Source: Eonycteris spelaea (taxonomy: Eukaryota > Chordata > Mammalia > Chiroptera > Pteropodidae). Taken from it: a DNA stretch of 64,000 nucleotides. The stretch is from positions 248,001-312,000 of the forward strand of contig PUFA01000072.1 of NCBI GenBank assembly GCA_003508835.1, read 5' to 3'. The notes under the pieces were generated by a model, which was not told where the DNA came from, did no database searches, and saw only the letters and a program-made list of their open reading frames with translations. The position numbers and the translations under genes were made by a program. Positions 54,028-64,000 of this stretch are shown piece by piece (the first letter of the stretch is position 1; every line of letters begins with the position of its first letter).

Positions 54028-56377
54028 TAGGCATGCCTCCTTTTATTGCGTTTCACAGATACTGTGTTTTTTTTACACATGGAAGGTTTGTGGCAGCACG
54101 GTGTAGAGCGGTCTTCAGCACCATTTCCCAGCAGTATTTGCTCACTTCATGTCTCTCTCGTTTTGGTAATCCTCACAATATTTCAGACGTATTCGTTATT
54201 TTATATTTTTGTGGTGATCTCGACAGTGATTGTCGATGCTGCTGTTATCATTGTTTTGGGCCATCACAAGCCATGCCTGTGTAAGACAGAGAACTTAGTC
54301 AATAAAAGTGGTCTGTGTTCTCTCTCTCCTCTGGTCTCCCTTTCTGTGAGACACGGCGATGTTGAAATTAGGCCAGTTAAATTAACGACCCTGCCGTGGC
54401 CTCTAAGTGTTCAAGTGAAAGGAAGAGTCACACGTCTCTCACTCTAAGTCAAAAATGAGAAATGATTAAGCTTAGTGAGGAAGACATGTCAAAAACTGAA
54501 AACCAAGATGGGCCGAAAGCAAGACCCCTTGCACTAAATAGTCAGCCAAGCTGTAAATGCAAAGGGAAAGTTCTTGAAGAAAATTAAAAGTGATATGATA
54601 CTCCAGCGACCACACAAATGATAAGAAAGCAAAACAGCTTTATTGCTGATAGGGAGAAAGTTTTAGTGGTCTGGTTGGAGGATCAAACCAGCCACAACAT
54701 TCCCTTAAACTAAAGCCTGATCCAGAGGAAGGCCCTAACTCTTCAATTCTGTGGAGGCTGAGAGAGGTAAGAAAGATGCAGAAGAAAAGTTTGAAGCCAG
54801 CAGAGGCTGGTTCATGAGATTTAAGGAAAGAAGGGATCTCTGTAACATAGCAGTGCAAGGCAAAGTGGCAAGTGCTGACATACTTGTTGTGATCTGTGAT
54901 CAGTGATGACATAGAAGTCCTGAAATGGAAGGTGCAGCAAGTTATCCAGAAGATGCAGCTAAGATAATTAATGACAGTGGCTCTACTAAACAGCGGATTT
55001 TCAGTGCAGATGAAACAGCTTTCTATTGGAAGAAGATGGCATGCATGACTTTCATAGAAAGGAGAAGCCAGTGCTCGACTTCAAAGCTTCAGAGGACAGG
55101 CTGACTCTCTCGTTAGGGGCTAATGCAGCTGGCGACCTTAAGCTGAAGCCAGTGCTCATTTACCATTCCGAAAATCCTCGGGCCCTTAAGATTATGCTAA
55201 ATCTGTTCTGTCCGTGCTTTATAAATGGAATGACAAAGCCTGGATGACAGCACATCTGTTTACAACATGATTTACTGAATATTTTAAGCTCACTGTTGAG
55301 ACCCACTGCTCAGAAAAAAAAGATTCAAAATATTACTGCTCGTCGAGGACGCACCTGGTCACCCAAGAGCTCTGATGCTGTACGGTGACAATGTTGGTTT
55401 CATGCCTGCTAACATCGCGTCCATTCCGCAGCCCGCGGACCGAGGAGTAATTTTCTTTCAAGTCTTATTATTTAAGAAATGCATTTCGTAAGGTTGTACC
55501 TGCCGTAGATAGCGATTCCTCTGATGGATCCAGGCAAAGTAAATTGAAAATCTTCTGGAAAGAATTCAGCATTCTAGGTCCCATTAAGAACATTTGAGTG
55601 TCATGGGAAGAGGTCAGAATGTCAACATTAACAGGACTTTGAAAAACTTCAGGGGAGGAAGTAACTGCAGATGTGGCAGAAAGAGCTTCTAGAACTAGAA
55701 TCAGACGGGAAACCTGAAGATGCGACTGGATTGGGCAATCTCATGGTGAAACGTGAATGGGCGAGTAGTCGCGTCTCATGGATGAGCAGAAGACGTGGTT
55801 TCTGGAGCCGGAATCTACTGCTGGGTGATGATGCCTTGAAGAGTGTAGCAAGGACATCAAAGGAATTGAAAGATTACAGACGCTTAGTTGATAAGAGCAG
55901 TGGCAGGGTTTGAGAGGCTCGACCCCAGGGCCAAGAAGTTCTGCTATGGGTAAAATGCTGTCAAACAGCACCGCGTGCTCCCGAGAAATCGTTCATCAAA
56001 GGAGTTAATGTGGCAAACTCCATCGTGTCGTATTAAGAAATAGCCATAGTCCCCTCGACCGTCAGCACCCACCGCCCTGCTCAGCCATCAGCCACCAACA
56101 CAGAGGCTTCTCCACCAGCATTAAGATTATGACTTGCCGAAGGCTCAGATTATGGTTAGCGTTTTTTTTTTTTTTTTTTTAGCAATAAAGTATTTTTTAA
56201 TTAAGGTGCGTGTCGTACATTGTATTTTTTGGACATCACATACTGCATTGACTGCAGAATAGTGTAAACACACTGTATGTCCTGGGAAACCAAAACCTTT
56301 GTGACTCGCTTTATTGTGATACCTGCTTTATTGAGGTGGTCTGGAACCGAACCCCCAGTTTCTCTGACGAAGGCCTG
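54028..56377 (+). mobile_element. Tigger1-like DNA transposon (Tc1/mariner superfamily, pogo group), near full length
   Basis: The left end TAGGCATGCCTCCTTTTATT and the right end reading TTTATTGAGG ... GAAGGCCTG are diverged inverted termini of the Tigger type, and both ends abut TA dinucleotides (54026-54027, 56378-56379), the target duplicated by this superfamily. Length is 2.35 kb, near the family's full length of about 2.4 kb. The middle contains a decayed pogo/jerky-type transposase: a readable stretch at 55026-55247 includes KASEDRLTLSLGANAAGDLK and a later part at 55671-55913. Stops and frameshifts make it inactive. A T20 run lies at 56162-56180. Confidence 0.88.
55026..55247 (+). pseudogene. 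Tigger transposase remnant
   Basis: An open stretch of 73 codons inside the element matches the DDE-domain part of Tigger transposases: KASEDRLTLSLGANAAGDLK followed by LKPVLIYHSENPRA. The in-frame ATG at 55026 is not the true start. It ends in a stop, and the downstream transposase sequence continues in other frames. Confidence 0.8.
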
Positions 56378-56479
56378 TAGTATCTACTTATGTGTGTTTT
56401 CTCTGTCTCCCTCACTCTTTCCCTGCCCAATCTCTGTTCTGTGTTTATCCATCCCGTTTAAAATTTTAATTCTTACAGT

Positions 56480-56625
56480 ATCGTATGAACACAGGGAGTG
56501 AACACATAAATGTTCAGCTCAATGAATTTTCACAAACTGAACACACCCATGTAACCAACTCTCAGATCCAGCAAATAAAAACATTGCCATTATTCCAAGT
56601 GCTTTTAAACATTCCCACGGGCTTG
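56480..56625 (+). repeat. L1M-like fragment
   Basis: ATGTTCAGCTCAATGAATTT, TCACAAACTGAACACACCCA and TGTAACCAACTCTCAGATCC match an old L1M segment. Related sequence (about 53945-54025) lies left of the Tigger element, consistent with insertion of the Tigger into an older L1. Confidence 0.6.
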
Positions 56626-57469
56626 TTAGATGTGGATATCTCCTCTTTGTGGACCATCTGTTCATACCTTTGATTATCTTATATCTTCAGGTCTTAGCAC
56701 TTATCTCTGGGTCTCTATATTTTGTACATTGGCTTATGTGAGTTTCTTGCCATATGTCCCTTGTTTGTTGTTCACTTATAAGTTTTATTTGGGAAGTATC
56801 TTTTTTATTCCCCTTCTCCACAGGCTTGGCCTCTTTAATGAGGTTTACAAAACCCTTTAGGGTCAGACTCGGTTCTCCCCCTCACATAGAGCTAATTTTC
56901 GACCTCTGACACCCCATCCCTAACTTTGCTATTTAACTAGCACTCCTTCCTCCCCTGGGGCCTCAGCAGCACCTCCGAACTGGTGGGGAGCTTCAGAGAG
57001 TGAACTTGAATGAGGCTGCAAACAGACAATGTTACGTATATATTTTTTCAGGGTAAGAATACATTTTTTGCGTGTGTATTTGAATAATAGAAAAAGTTAC
57101 CAAAAAAAAAAAAAAACCCAAAAAACATTGCCTGAAATTTGCCACTAAGAAACGCCACCGATAACATTTTGAAGACTATCTTTCCATATTGTGTCCCTCT
57201 GCTTCTCCTTCCCTCCCTCGATCTGTGGAAGACTTTGCACAGACGTTTTCGGATTGATTTCTAACCTTTTTTCATGTGTCATTCAATATGTCATCGTTGT
57301 TATTTCCACTGCATTGAAGTCCACTGCGCCGATGTGCCATAACTTATCCCTGTGGGACATTCGGGTCATGCCTCTCTTAATTACCAACATATTAATCGTA
57401 GAAGATACAAAGGGAAGAAAATAAAAATCACCAGCTGTGCCGTAAGTCATCGATGACCACTGCGTGTAC

Positions 57470-57615
57470 AGAGGCCCTGCAGCTGGTGTGCCTCGGCATC
57501 ACCTCGGGATCTTACTTACAACCCAGGGGGTCCTTCGCCCTGAGAGCCTCATTCGGCAGGTCTGCTGTGGGGCCCGGGCACTTGCATCGTAAACGAGCTC
57601 CCCTGGCAATTTGGT
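57470..57615. repeat. MER5/MER20-like hAT relic
   Basis: CTCGGCATCACCTCGGGATC, a CCCTGAGAGCCTCATTCGGC middle, GCTGTGGGGCCCGGGCACTT and AAACGAGCTCCCCTGGCAAT follow the order of small non-autonomous hAT elements. Confidence 0.55.
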
Positions 57616-58239
57616 CACCCAAGCTTAAGAACAAGAATGCAAAAATGTCTGTTCAGACTTTACTTGATTTACAAGAAAATAGAAATGAGGTCATAGTATA
57701 TACATCCAGGTACTGTGAACCTCTATCCTTGTCTGAATACTCTTGTAAATTAATTTCTCTTGTCTGCATATCAGTCTGTTACGTGAATGTGTTTCACTTT
57801 ACTCAGTCAACACCATATTGTTGGACATCAGTTTCCCCCAGCCACTGCCGTAAAATAATGCTATGTAGCTAAGTCTTTGCTTAGATTTTAAGAGTTACCT
57901 TAAGTTAAATTTCTAAGAAGTAAATTCTGGGGTCGAAGGGTTTGTTTTTGAAGGCTTTTGATATATGTTGTCCAACTCTCCAGAAAGGTTGTCCCTGGGG
58001 CCACTGCTACCATGAGCCCCGGCCGTCTGGGGCAGTGTGTTCACGGGGTGGGCAGCACCGGCCGCCTCCTGGCACGTGCTAGGTGTATGTTCCACGTGAG
58101 TGTTTTCTCCACTCAACAGATGAGAACGGTGAGGGACGAAGAGGTCGAATGACTAGTTCATGAGCGGGAATTCAAGCCCAGCCTTGCATCCAGAGCCTGA
58201 GGTCTCTTAACCACGCCACTGATTTTTGAAAAAATATTT

Positions 58240-58390
58240 TTCTTTTTCTTTTTAAAATTACTTCTACGTTTCAGTTACAGTTGACATTCAATATGATTTT
58301 ATATTAGTTTCAGGTGTACAGCATAGTGGTTAGACATTTTTAATTTACAAAGTGATCCCCCCGCTTAGTCTAGTGTCCATATTGATTTTT
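58240..58390 (-). repeat. L1 LINE 3'-end fragment
   Basis: CAGTTACAGTTGACATTCAA, ATTTTATATTAGTTTCAGGT, GTACAGCATAGTGGTTAGAC and TTACAAAGTGATCC form an antisense L1 tail. I associate this variant with bat genomes, but from memory only. Confidence 0.7.
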
Positions 58391-58964
58391 AATTACTATC
58401 AGACAGGGGGGAACAGTAAGCAGTACTTATTTTATGTGGTTCTGAAAACGTGCGGAAGACATTGGGGAAAGGGAGCGAAAGGGTGGGGGAAGAGGGAATT
58501 TGGGGGCGGGGGGATCTGTGCAGACAATTGCTTGTAGGTCAGGTCTGTTTTAGGTCTGGGCGACATTACAGTGGTGGCGATGGTAGTGAGGTGTTGTTGT
58601 GTTTGACCCTTGGTGGCTGTCAGGGGCAAGCAAGTTAAACTCGACAAATGAACGAATGAAGGAACACTGAGCCCTGCGTCGGGTTCCTGTGGGAAATGCA
58701 GAGAGACTTCGTTGCTTCGAAGGCCCCCTGTGTCTCCCGTCCCTCGGTTGTATTTACTCTAGAAACATTATAATAATATAAGAGAAACTTACACATAATC
58801 CCAACCTCCTGGCACAGGAAATAATTCCATGTGTCCCTTAGTCCCTCCTATTCATTGTCCACACATAGATCTGTTTTGAAAGGAGGGTATAATTTAGAAG
58901 ATGTTAAACCCTTCCCTTAGGACACAGGGCAGCTTGCCTTTCCATCTTCCCCGGTCCAGCTCAG

Positions 58965-59100
58965 CTGAACACACATGTATTGAGCACCTGCTGTATGCCC
59001 GATCTGGGGAGAGGCGTGGATGAGACACAGCCCCTGCTCTCAAGGAACCATTCAGTGGGGAGAGAGACCCTCCGAGGAGCCCGTCAGTATTCCTGTAGCT
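58965..59100 (+). repeat. L2/MIR-like fragment
   Basis: GTATTGAGCACCTGCTGTAT, and CAGCCCCTGCTCTCAAGGAA follow the L2 3'-region order in sense orientation. Confidence 0.55.
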
Positions 59101-59904
59101 CTCTCCCGTCAGTCTCAAGAGCCTGTGAAGAGGCAGAGGGGGTATTTTATAATTCAGTTTATAGGTAAGAAAACAGAGTCCCCTAAGGTCACCTAGACAT
59201 AACGGCAGACTCAGCACCTGAATTTGTAGGCGAGGTCTCAATTCTCGGCCCGTCCTGCTCACCCCTTTTCTCCCTTCCACTCTTGGGGCCCCACTGCCTC
59301 ATGACTGCCTCATCCCAGCAAGGCTGCTGTGCAGCTCTGTCTCTTCTCGTCCCAGCTTCTGCCATGCCAAGTGGCACAGGTGCTGCCCCACCTCCTTTCA
59401 CCCTCTTCCTTCCAGCTGCGTATTTTGCGACCTCATTTTCCCTGTGTGACTGCCCTTGGCGTTTATTTCCGCAGAACCGGAATGCGGCGGGGAGAACAGC
59501 ACACCCCAGGCTGCCCTGACCTCCCCACAAATGCCCTGACTTGTTCCTGACACACTGTCCGTGGCCTCTTCTCCTTGCCTCTCCTTTCCAGGCACACCTG
59601 AGGCGGGCCCCAAAAGTTCAGAGGCCAGAAAGAAATCATGGTTGCCAGAGGCCAGGCACCCCTGGGGATGGGAGGGAGGACTCTGCATCTGGATCGTGGA
59701 TTTATTTTTTCTTTTAATTCTTCTGAAGAGCAGCTTACACACTTGAGTCCTTGGCCATATTTTGTTTCCTCTTATCCAGATTGCAGTGTCTGCTAAGCCT
59801 GGTTCCCAGGCTCTCTGCTGTGAAACAAACAGATTCCTGAGGTCAGGACGGAGGCTCTTGTCTAAATATCAAAAACCGATAATGGCTTTCCATTTTGAAT
59901 GCTT

Positions 59905-60060
59905 ACCAGCTATAGAGCATCCTCTGTGTTTTCTCGCTTAATCCTCCAGAAATCCGTGAGATGGGTCTTGTTAGCGCCCTCCCAAAGTGAAGCTTGCAGA
60001 AGGGAGGCAGCCAGCCCAGGGCCCAAAAAGGGATTCGAACCTGGGTGGGTCCAGATTCCA
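59905..60060 (-). repeat. MIR SINE relic
   Basis: TTCTCGCTTAATCCTCCAGA, AATCCGTGAGATGGGTCTTG and AAAGGGATTCGAACCTGGGT follow the antisense MIR order and end directly before the 9-bp minisatellite. Confidence 0.7.
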
Positions 60061-60065
60061 GAGCA

Positions 60066-60098
60066 ACCCTCCTAACCCTCCTAACCCTCCTAACCCTC
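60066..60098. repeat. 9-bp minisatellite (CCCTCCTAA)n, telomere-like
   Basis: Nearly four perfect copies of CCCTCCTAA. The unit is an expanded relative of the vertebrate telomere unit CCCTAA with CCT inserted. It lies at the end of an antisense MIR. Confidence 0.95.
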
Positions 60099-60849
60099 CA
60101 CCCCGGGCTGCCGGAAGAAGCGGGTAAGGTCCCATTAGCCTGCCTTTGCACAAGTCGGCAGGCGTTTAATCTTTGGCATACAGTTTTAGGGAGATCCTGA
60201 AGGTTCCTAAGCAAAAAAGATTTCGAGTTCATAGAACTTTAAAGAGTCCTCGAATGTCGCCACGTCAGAAGCTCAGGGAGTTGCCAGTGAGCAGGACAAA
60301 CGCTCGTTCTGGGCCGTGTCACGCGTCCTCAGACTCATATTTTGCCGTGGTGCAGACACCTCTCATGAAAGGAATGCAGCGTGCCACAGGGATGTCCTGA
60401 TTGCAGGGCAGTGGAGCCTAATTTAGAAGAGCTCCCTCCCCCTCCCCGTTTTTTTGTTTTCAAATAGGCACAGCCCTCTGGGCCTTCTTAATAGAGATCA
60501 GAATGATCAGAATACTGAAGGGTGTTTTTCTGCTGTTTTCCACCATTTGCAAGTGTGATAACATAACTCCACCTCAGTGCCGGAGTGTGGGGTGCAGAAG
60601 GGAGCGGTGGGGACTGTGGCAAGCTGATAGGCCCCCTCCCGGGCGGGCACCAGACTGGCTTCCTGCAAGCACAGTGGCTCAGTGTCGTCAGTGCCCCCAC
60701 TAGTTCCAAGAGAAGCTGGAAATCCAGATTTTGGTGTAGAATCCAGTTTTGAATTTTGACTCACTTTTCTTTCACACACCGTGAAGGCCAAATACAACTT
60801 GTCTATGGGTTATCAGGATAAAGTACGCGAAACAGTTCTTTGGAGCCCC

Positions 60850-61090
60850 GCTCTAGAACCAGGCTTCCTGGCCTCCCATCCGAGCTCTGTCCCTTATTAA
60901 CTGTGTTATCAAGATGCTTGACCTCTGTTATTTAATATTCTTTATCTCAGTCTCCTCGTCTGCCACATGGAGATGGGAATTTGACCTACTATAAGGGTCA
61001 CCGTGAGGATATAACAAGAGGATTGAGGAAAGCCTTGGAACCCATGCCTGGTACCTAGCAAGGGCCCTAGCAAGGGCGTGGTAAACGTTA
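60850..61090 (+). repeat. MIR SINE relic
   Basis: CCGAGCTCTGTCCCTTATTA, TGCTTGACCTCTG, GGTCACCGTGAGGATATAAC and CATGCCTGGTACCTAGCAAG follow sense MIR order. Confidence 0.7.
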
Positions 61091-62029
61091 ACTTGTGTCA
61101 TTATTTGTGTCTCTTTCTGTAAGTTCAGGGTGACCATAGTTTGCCTGGAACAGTCCTGGTTCAAGCCCTTGATGATGCGATTACCACTAACTCCCCTTTT
61201 AATTCTCAGTGTGAGACAGTAAATTATATGGTCAGTTCATATAAGCCAGTGCTGGTATTATGCTGTTCAGGGTGATGGTTCCAGTTGTTTGCGTACTCCT
61301 GGAAAATTCACTTAACTCTTCCGTGTTGCAGTTTTCACAGCGCAAAGGATTGACACGGTGAATTCTAAGATCCCCGGGTTCATATTCATTCTCTCATTTA
61401 ACAGACATTTCCCGTGAGTCCAGACTATGCCGGCAAAGGCCCAGGCATAGCGAGGACAGAGCCCCAGGCCCTGGAGGGGTGCTCGGCGCTGCGGCCCTTC
61501 TGTGCAAGGAGTCGAGAAGCCCTGCCATGTGTGTGTGTGAAAGACTGTTACCGAGAAATTGTCGGTAAAATGTTTCTCGTGAATCGAATGTTTATATTTT
61601 TAACCTCAATTTCTCATAAATCATTCTCTACACATTTCTTTGTGTGTGTGTGTGAATGGATACATTTTAAAATCCATTATTTCACTATGGAAAATTAGAA
61701 AATACAGAACGGCCTAAAAGAGAGTCTTTATTCCAGGTGATTCTGGCGGCGAGCAGCGGGGCTCCTGATAGTTGGGCTTTAGGTCACACCCCGAACCGCC
61801 CACACGGACCTCTGCAGCCACTTTTGTCACAACTAAATTTAAAAAATAATCGCTCTCTCCAAATGGGCTTGGGTGTTCCTAATAAATTCCCTCATTCATT
61901 CATTTGTTCATCTTCCATCAACCGAGCATGGACCACCTAACCTAGTACTGCGGACGGGACCCCGGAGGGCTCTCCTGTCCGTGATTTTATGGAATAATCT
62001 GCTCCCGACTCCCCACAGATAAATGAAAC

Positions 62030-62830
62030 AAGCGTGGCTCGGTGGCCCTTTGGCCCTTCGGCCCTTCGGGGCCTGCTTTGAGGAGGAGGTGGGCCTCGCT
62101 GTGGGTGACGCGGTCACTACCAGCTGCAGGTGATTTGCGCGCCCCGGCGAGGACGGGCCCCCACCCGGGCGCCCTCTGCGCCAGTGGCCGCTGCGGAGGC
62201 CCCCGCCGGGTTCCTGAGACCTGCCCTTCGCGGCCCGGTCAGTGAGGTTGGGTTGTGCTGGCTCAGAAAGCCACTTCCTGCCGTGACCGGAGTCGGCCGT
62301 CGCTGTGAAAGTTGCCCCCCAGGGAAGGAAGTGGCTTTGGGCTGTTTATTTTGGCTGCGGCGAACAGACGGCGCCGGGGACCGCGCAGACCCGGCGTTTG
62401 CAGAGCGGGGCTGGGGAGCCGCGCGGCCCTCGGGGCCTCGGGGGCAGGGGGGGCAACGGTGGGGGCTGCGCTCTGAAACGCCCCGGGGCTCGGCGGGGCC
62501 TGGGTGCGGAGAAGGGGGGTGCGGCACGTCGCGGAGGGACAGTGCGCGGGCCAGGTGGGGGTGCCCTGGGGAGGAGGCGAGGGCGCCTAGCCGAGGAGGG
62601 GGTGCGCTGCGCAGACCGGCGCCGCTGCCGCGGACACCCGCAGCTCCGAGGACAGCGGGGACCCTTACGTCCTGGGGGCGGGCTGGGATGCTCAGGGGAG
62701 GAAGAGGCTTGGGGAAAGGATCGGGGACTGCATGGGAGCGGACAGCGCCGGGTCCCCGTAGGCATTTGAGGCTGAGATTGGTTCTGTCTCCGCTCCGGGG
62801 TTTCCCGCCTTCATCTTGCAAGATAGAGGA
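62030..62830. promoter_or_regulatory. MRC2: Second CpG island, in MRC2 intron 1
   Basis: About 800 bases of GC- and CpG-dense DNA, about 20 kb downstream of MRC2 exon 1, flanked by ordinary sequence. It begins with a small tandem (GGCCCTTTGGCCCTTCGGCC) at about 62045-62070. No MRC2 exon is recognised in it. An alternative promoter, enhancer-type CpG island or unannotated transcript start are possible. Confidence 0.75.
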
Positions 62831-63495
62831 CAGGCCGAAAAGATCGTGATGTTTTAATCTGAGAAGATAAAAGTCAGCAGGGGATGAGATCAGACACCAC
62901 AAATCACCAAGAGAAGGCCAGGACGGGTGAGGATTTGTGCTCCAGAGAACTCCAGGGGCCAGCGCCCTCAGCCTGCACCCCTGGGGGGCCCGAGGGACCA
63001 GGCAGAGAGCCTCGAGGAGGGTGAAAGGACAGGCATCCCCCCTCCTCCCCACCCCCATCGCACCCTCTTCTCTTGTATTTAGAAGGTGGAGGTGACAAGC
63101 CCACCTTAACGCATTCCCTGACCGTTGGCTTTCAACCTTCCTAGAACACAGCGTATCCACATTTGCCAAACAAACGTTTTGAGCGGGGAGAAGAGCATCT
63201 CTAGAAATGAATAATAAAGGAAGCTCACCACGATCGGACTGGAGGGGGCAGAGAAAGACAGTACATACACACATGCATGGGACAGTGGCCCTGGATGGGG
63301 CCTTGTGTGTTCGGGTTAGTCACAGGCACTTTAAGCATTGGAGGGCTAGCAGTTTGTCCTGCTGGAATGGAGGGGCTGTTAGGGAGTGGGGATGAGAGTG
63401 TGAACGGCCTGGAGGGTGGGGGTAGAGGGAAGCCCACAATCGCCCAGGATTCTGGTGGGGATATTGCACAGTCGGACAGGGTAGCTGGCCTCAAT

Positions 63496-63505
63496 GTCAC
63501 GTGAC
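63496..63505. promoter_or_regulatory. Palindromic CLEAR-like E-box GTCACGTGAC
   Basis: The exact 10-base palindrome GTCACGTGAC is the consensus bound by TFEB/TFE3 and USF family factors. Function here is untested. Confidence 0.4.
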
Positions 63506-63894
63506 TCCCCTGCCCTGATGGAAGGCATGCCTGCCTCCCCATCAGGTCCAGTGTGCATGCGTAGACAGTGACCCGGCCTCTAGCAGAGGTGGTGCAGGGT
63601 GGGGTGCTGGGTCTCCAAGGTTGGCCCCTCAGCAGGGTGGGGCTAGCAGCTTCTGCTGACTCAGGGACATTTCCAAGGCCTGGCCTCAGGGCCAAGCTGC
63701 TCATTGAAAACAGCTGCTCCTTTTGGCTGGCGGCCTTGTGGGCGGCCCCTGACTCTCCCTGGGATGACCCCTTGCCTCTGCGTGGCCTGGGGAGGGGGGC
63801 CTACTGCAGAGAGGCCCAGAGGCTGGAGGCCACCCTGCCGTACCCCCAGGACTAAATCTAGTCAACCCACAGCAGGACCCTGGTCTCCAGCTCC

Positions 63895-64000
63895 CTAGGA
63901 GCTGAGCCAGGCTGGGTCCCCAGCCTTTGCTCCTGCCATCCCCCCGACTTGGAACACCCATCTTGTCCTTGTCTCTGCTCACGCCTTTCAGGGTTTTGTT
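63895..64000 (-). repeat. L2 LINE relic, runs off the window
   Basis: CCAGCCTTTGCTCCTGCCAT, TTGGAACACCCATCTTG and CTGCTCACGCCTTTCAGG are the antisense L2 3'-region phrases. Continues past position 64000. Confidence 0.65.

Larger units (their letters stand above)
42369..64000 (+). other. MRC2: MRC2 intron 1 (partial)
   Basis: From the exon 1 donor to the end of the window I find no match to the start of MRC2 exon 2 (the cysteine-rich domain), so at least 21.6 kb of intron 1 is present. Large first introns often hold regulatory DNA. The block at about 42.8-49 kb is GC-rich with MIR/L2 relics, 49-53 kb is L1-dominated and AT-rich, 54-56.4 kb is a Tigger element, and 56.5-62 kb is mixed, followed by a second CpG island. 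Confidence 0.8.

Noticed and set aside
62117..63274. 385-codon open frame on the minus strand, the longest in the window
   Set aside because: It spans the intronic CpG island, where stop codons are scarce because of base composition. The translation is low-complexity Pro/Arg/Gly-rich with no recognisable domain, and other long frames overlap it on both strands.

Overview
This is nuclear DNA from a placental mammal, shown on the strand of two protein-coding genes that lie in tandem. Positions 1 to about 31,240 hold the 3' part of TLK2 (tousled-like kinase 2). Positions about 41,500 to 64,000 hold the CpG-island promoter, first coding exon and much of intron 1 of MRC2 (Endo180/uPARAP, a collagen-uptake receptor). 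TLK2 followed by MRC2 is the known mammalian order, which supports calling TLK2 rather than its paralogue TLK1. There are no Alu elements, so this is not a primate. I also see no obvious young SINE of carnivores, ruminants, pigs or horses. Interspersed repeats are mostly old MIR, L2, L1M, hAT and Tigger relics. One L1 3' end near 58.2-58.4 kb resembles L1 tails I associate with bats, but the species assignment is only a weak guess.

TLK2: twelve internal exons and the terminal exon can be placed to the base. All have matching GT-AG splice sites and compatible phases. They encode about 510 residues: the end of the N-terminal regulatory/coiled-coil region, then the complete serine/threonine kinase domain (glycine-rich loop, VAVK lysine, HYDLKPGN catalytic loop, DFG, PPE motif). 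The introns are AT-rich and hold only relics of MIR, L2, L1 and hAT elements, plus one striking perfect hairpin at 16,683-16,731. The last exon has an apparent one-base deletion that replaces the expected SNNSSSN tail with a different, slightly longer one. Two poly(A) signals follow.

Intergenic region (about 31.2-41.5 kb): GC-richer sequence with several MIR/L2 relics, a (TG)16 microsatellite and a C-rich tract. I see no convincing gene.

MRC2: a CpG island (about 41.5-42.8 kb) contains the start codon and signal-peptide exon. That exon also carries an apparent one-base deletion in a C run, which puts the ATG out of frame with the signal peptide. The rest of the window is intron 1. It has MIR/L2 relics, an L1-rich block at 49-53 kb, a near-full-length Tigger1-like DNA transposon (54,028-56,377), a telomere-like 9-bp minisatellite and a second CpG island (about 62.03-62.83 kb) that could be an alternative promoter or enhancer. 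Exon 2 of MRC2 lies beyond the window.

I found no exotic undescribed system. The main points to check are the two single-base frameshifts in otherwise intact conserved genes, the perfect hairpin and the intronic CpG island.
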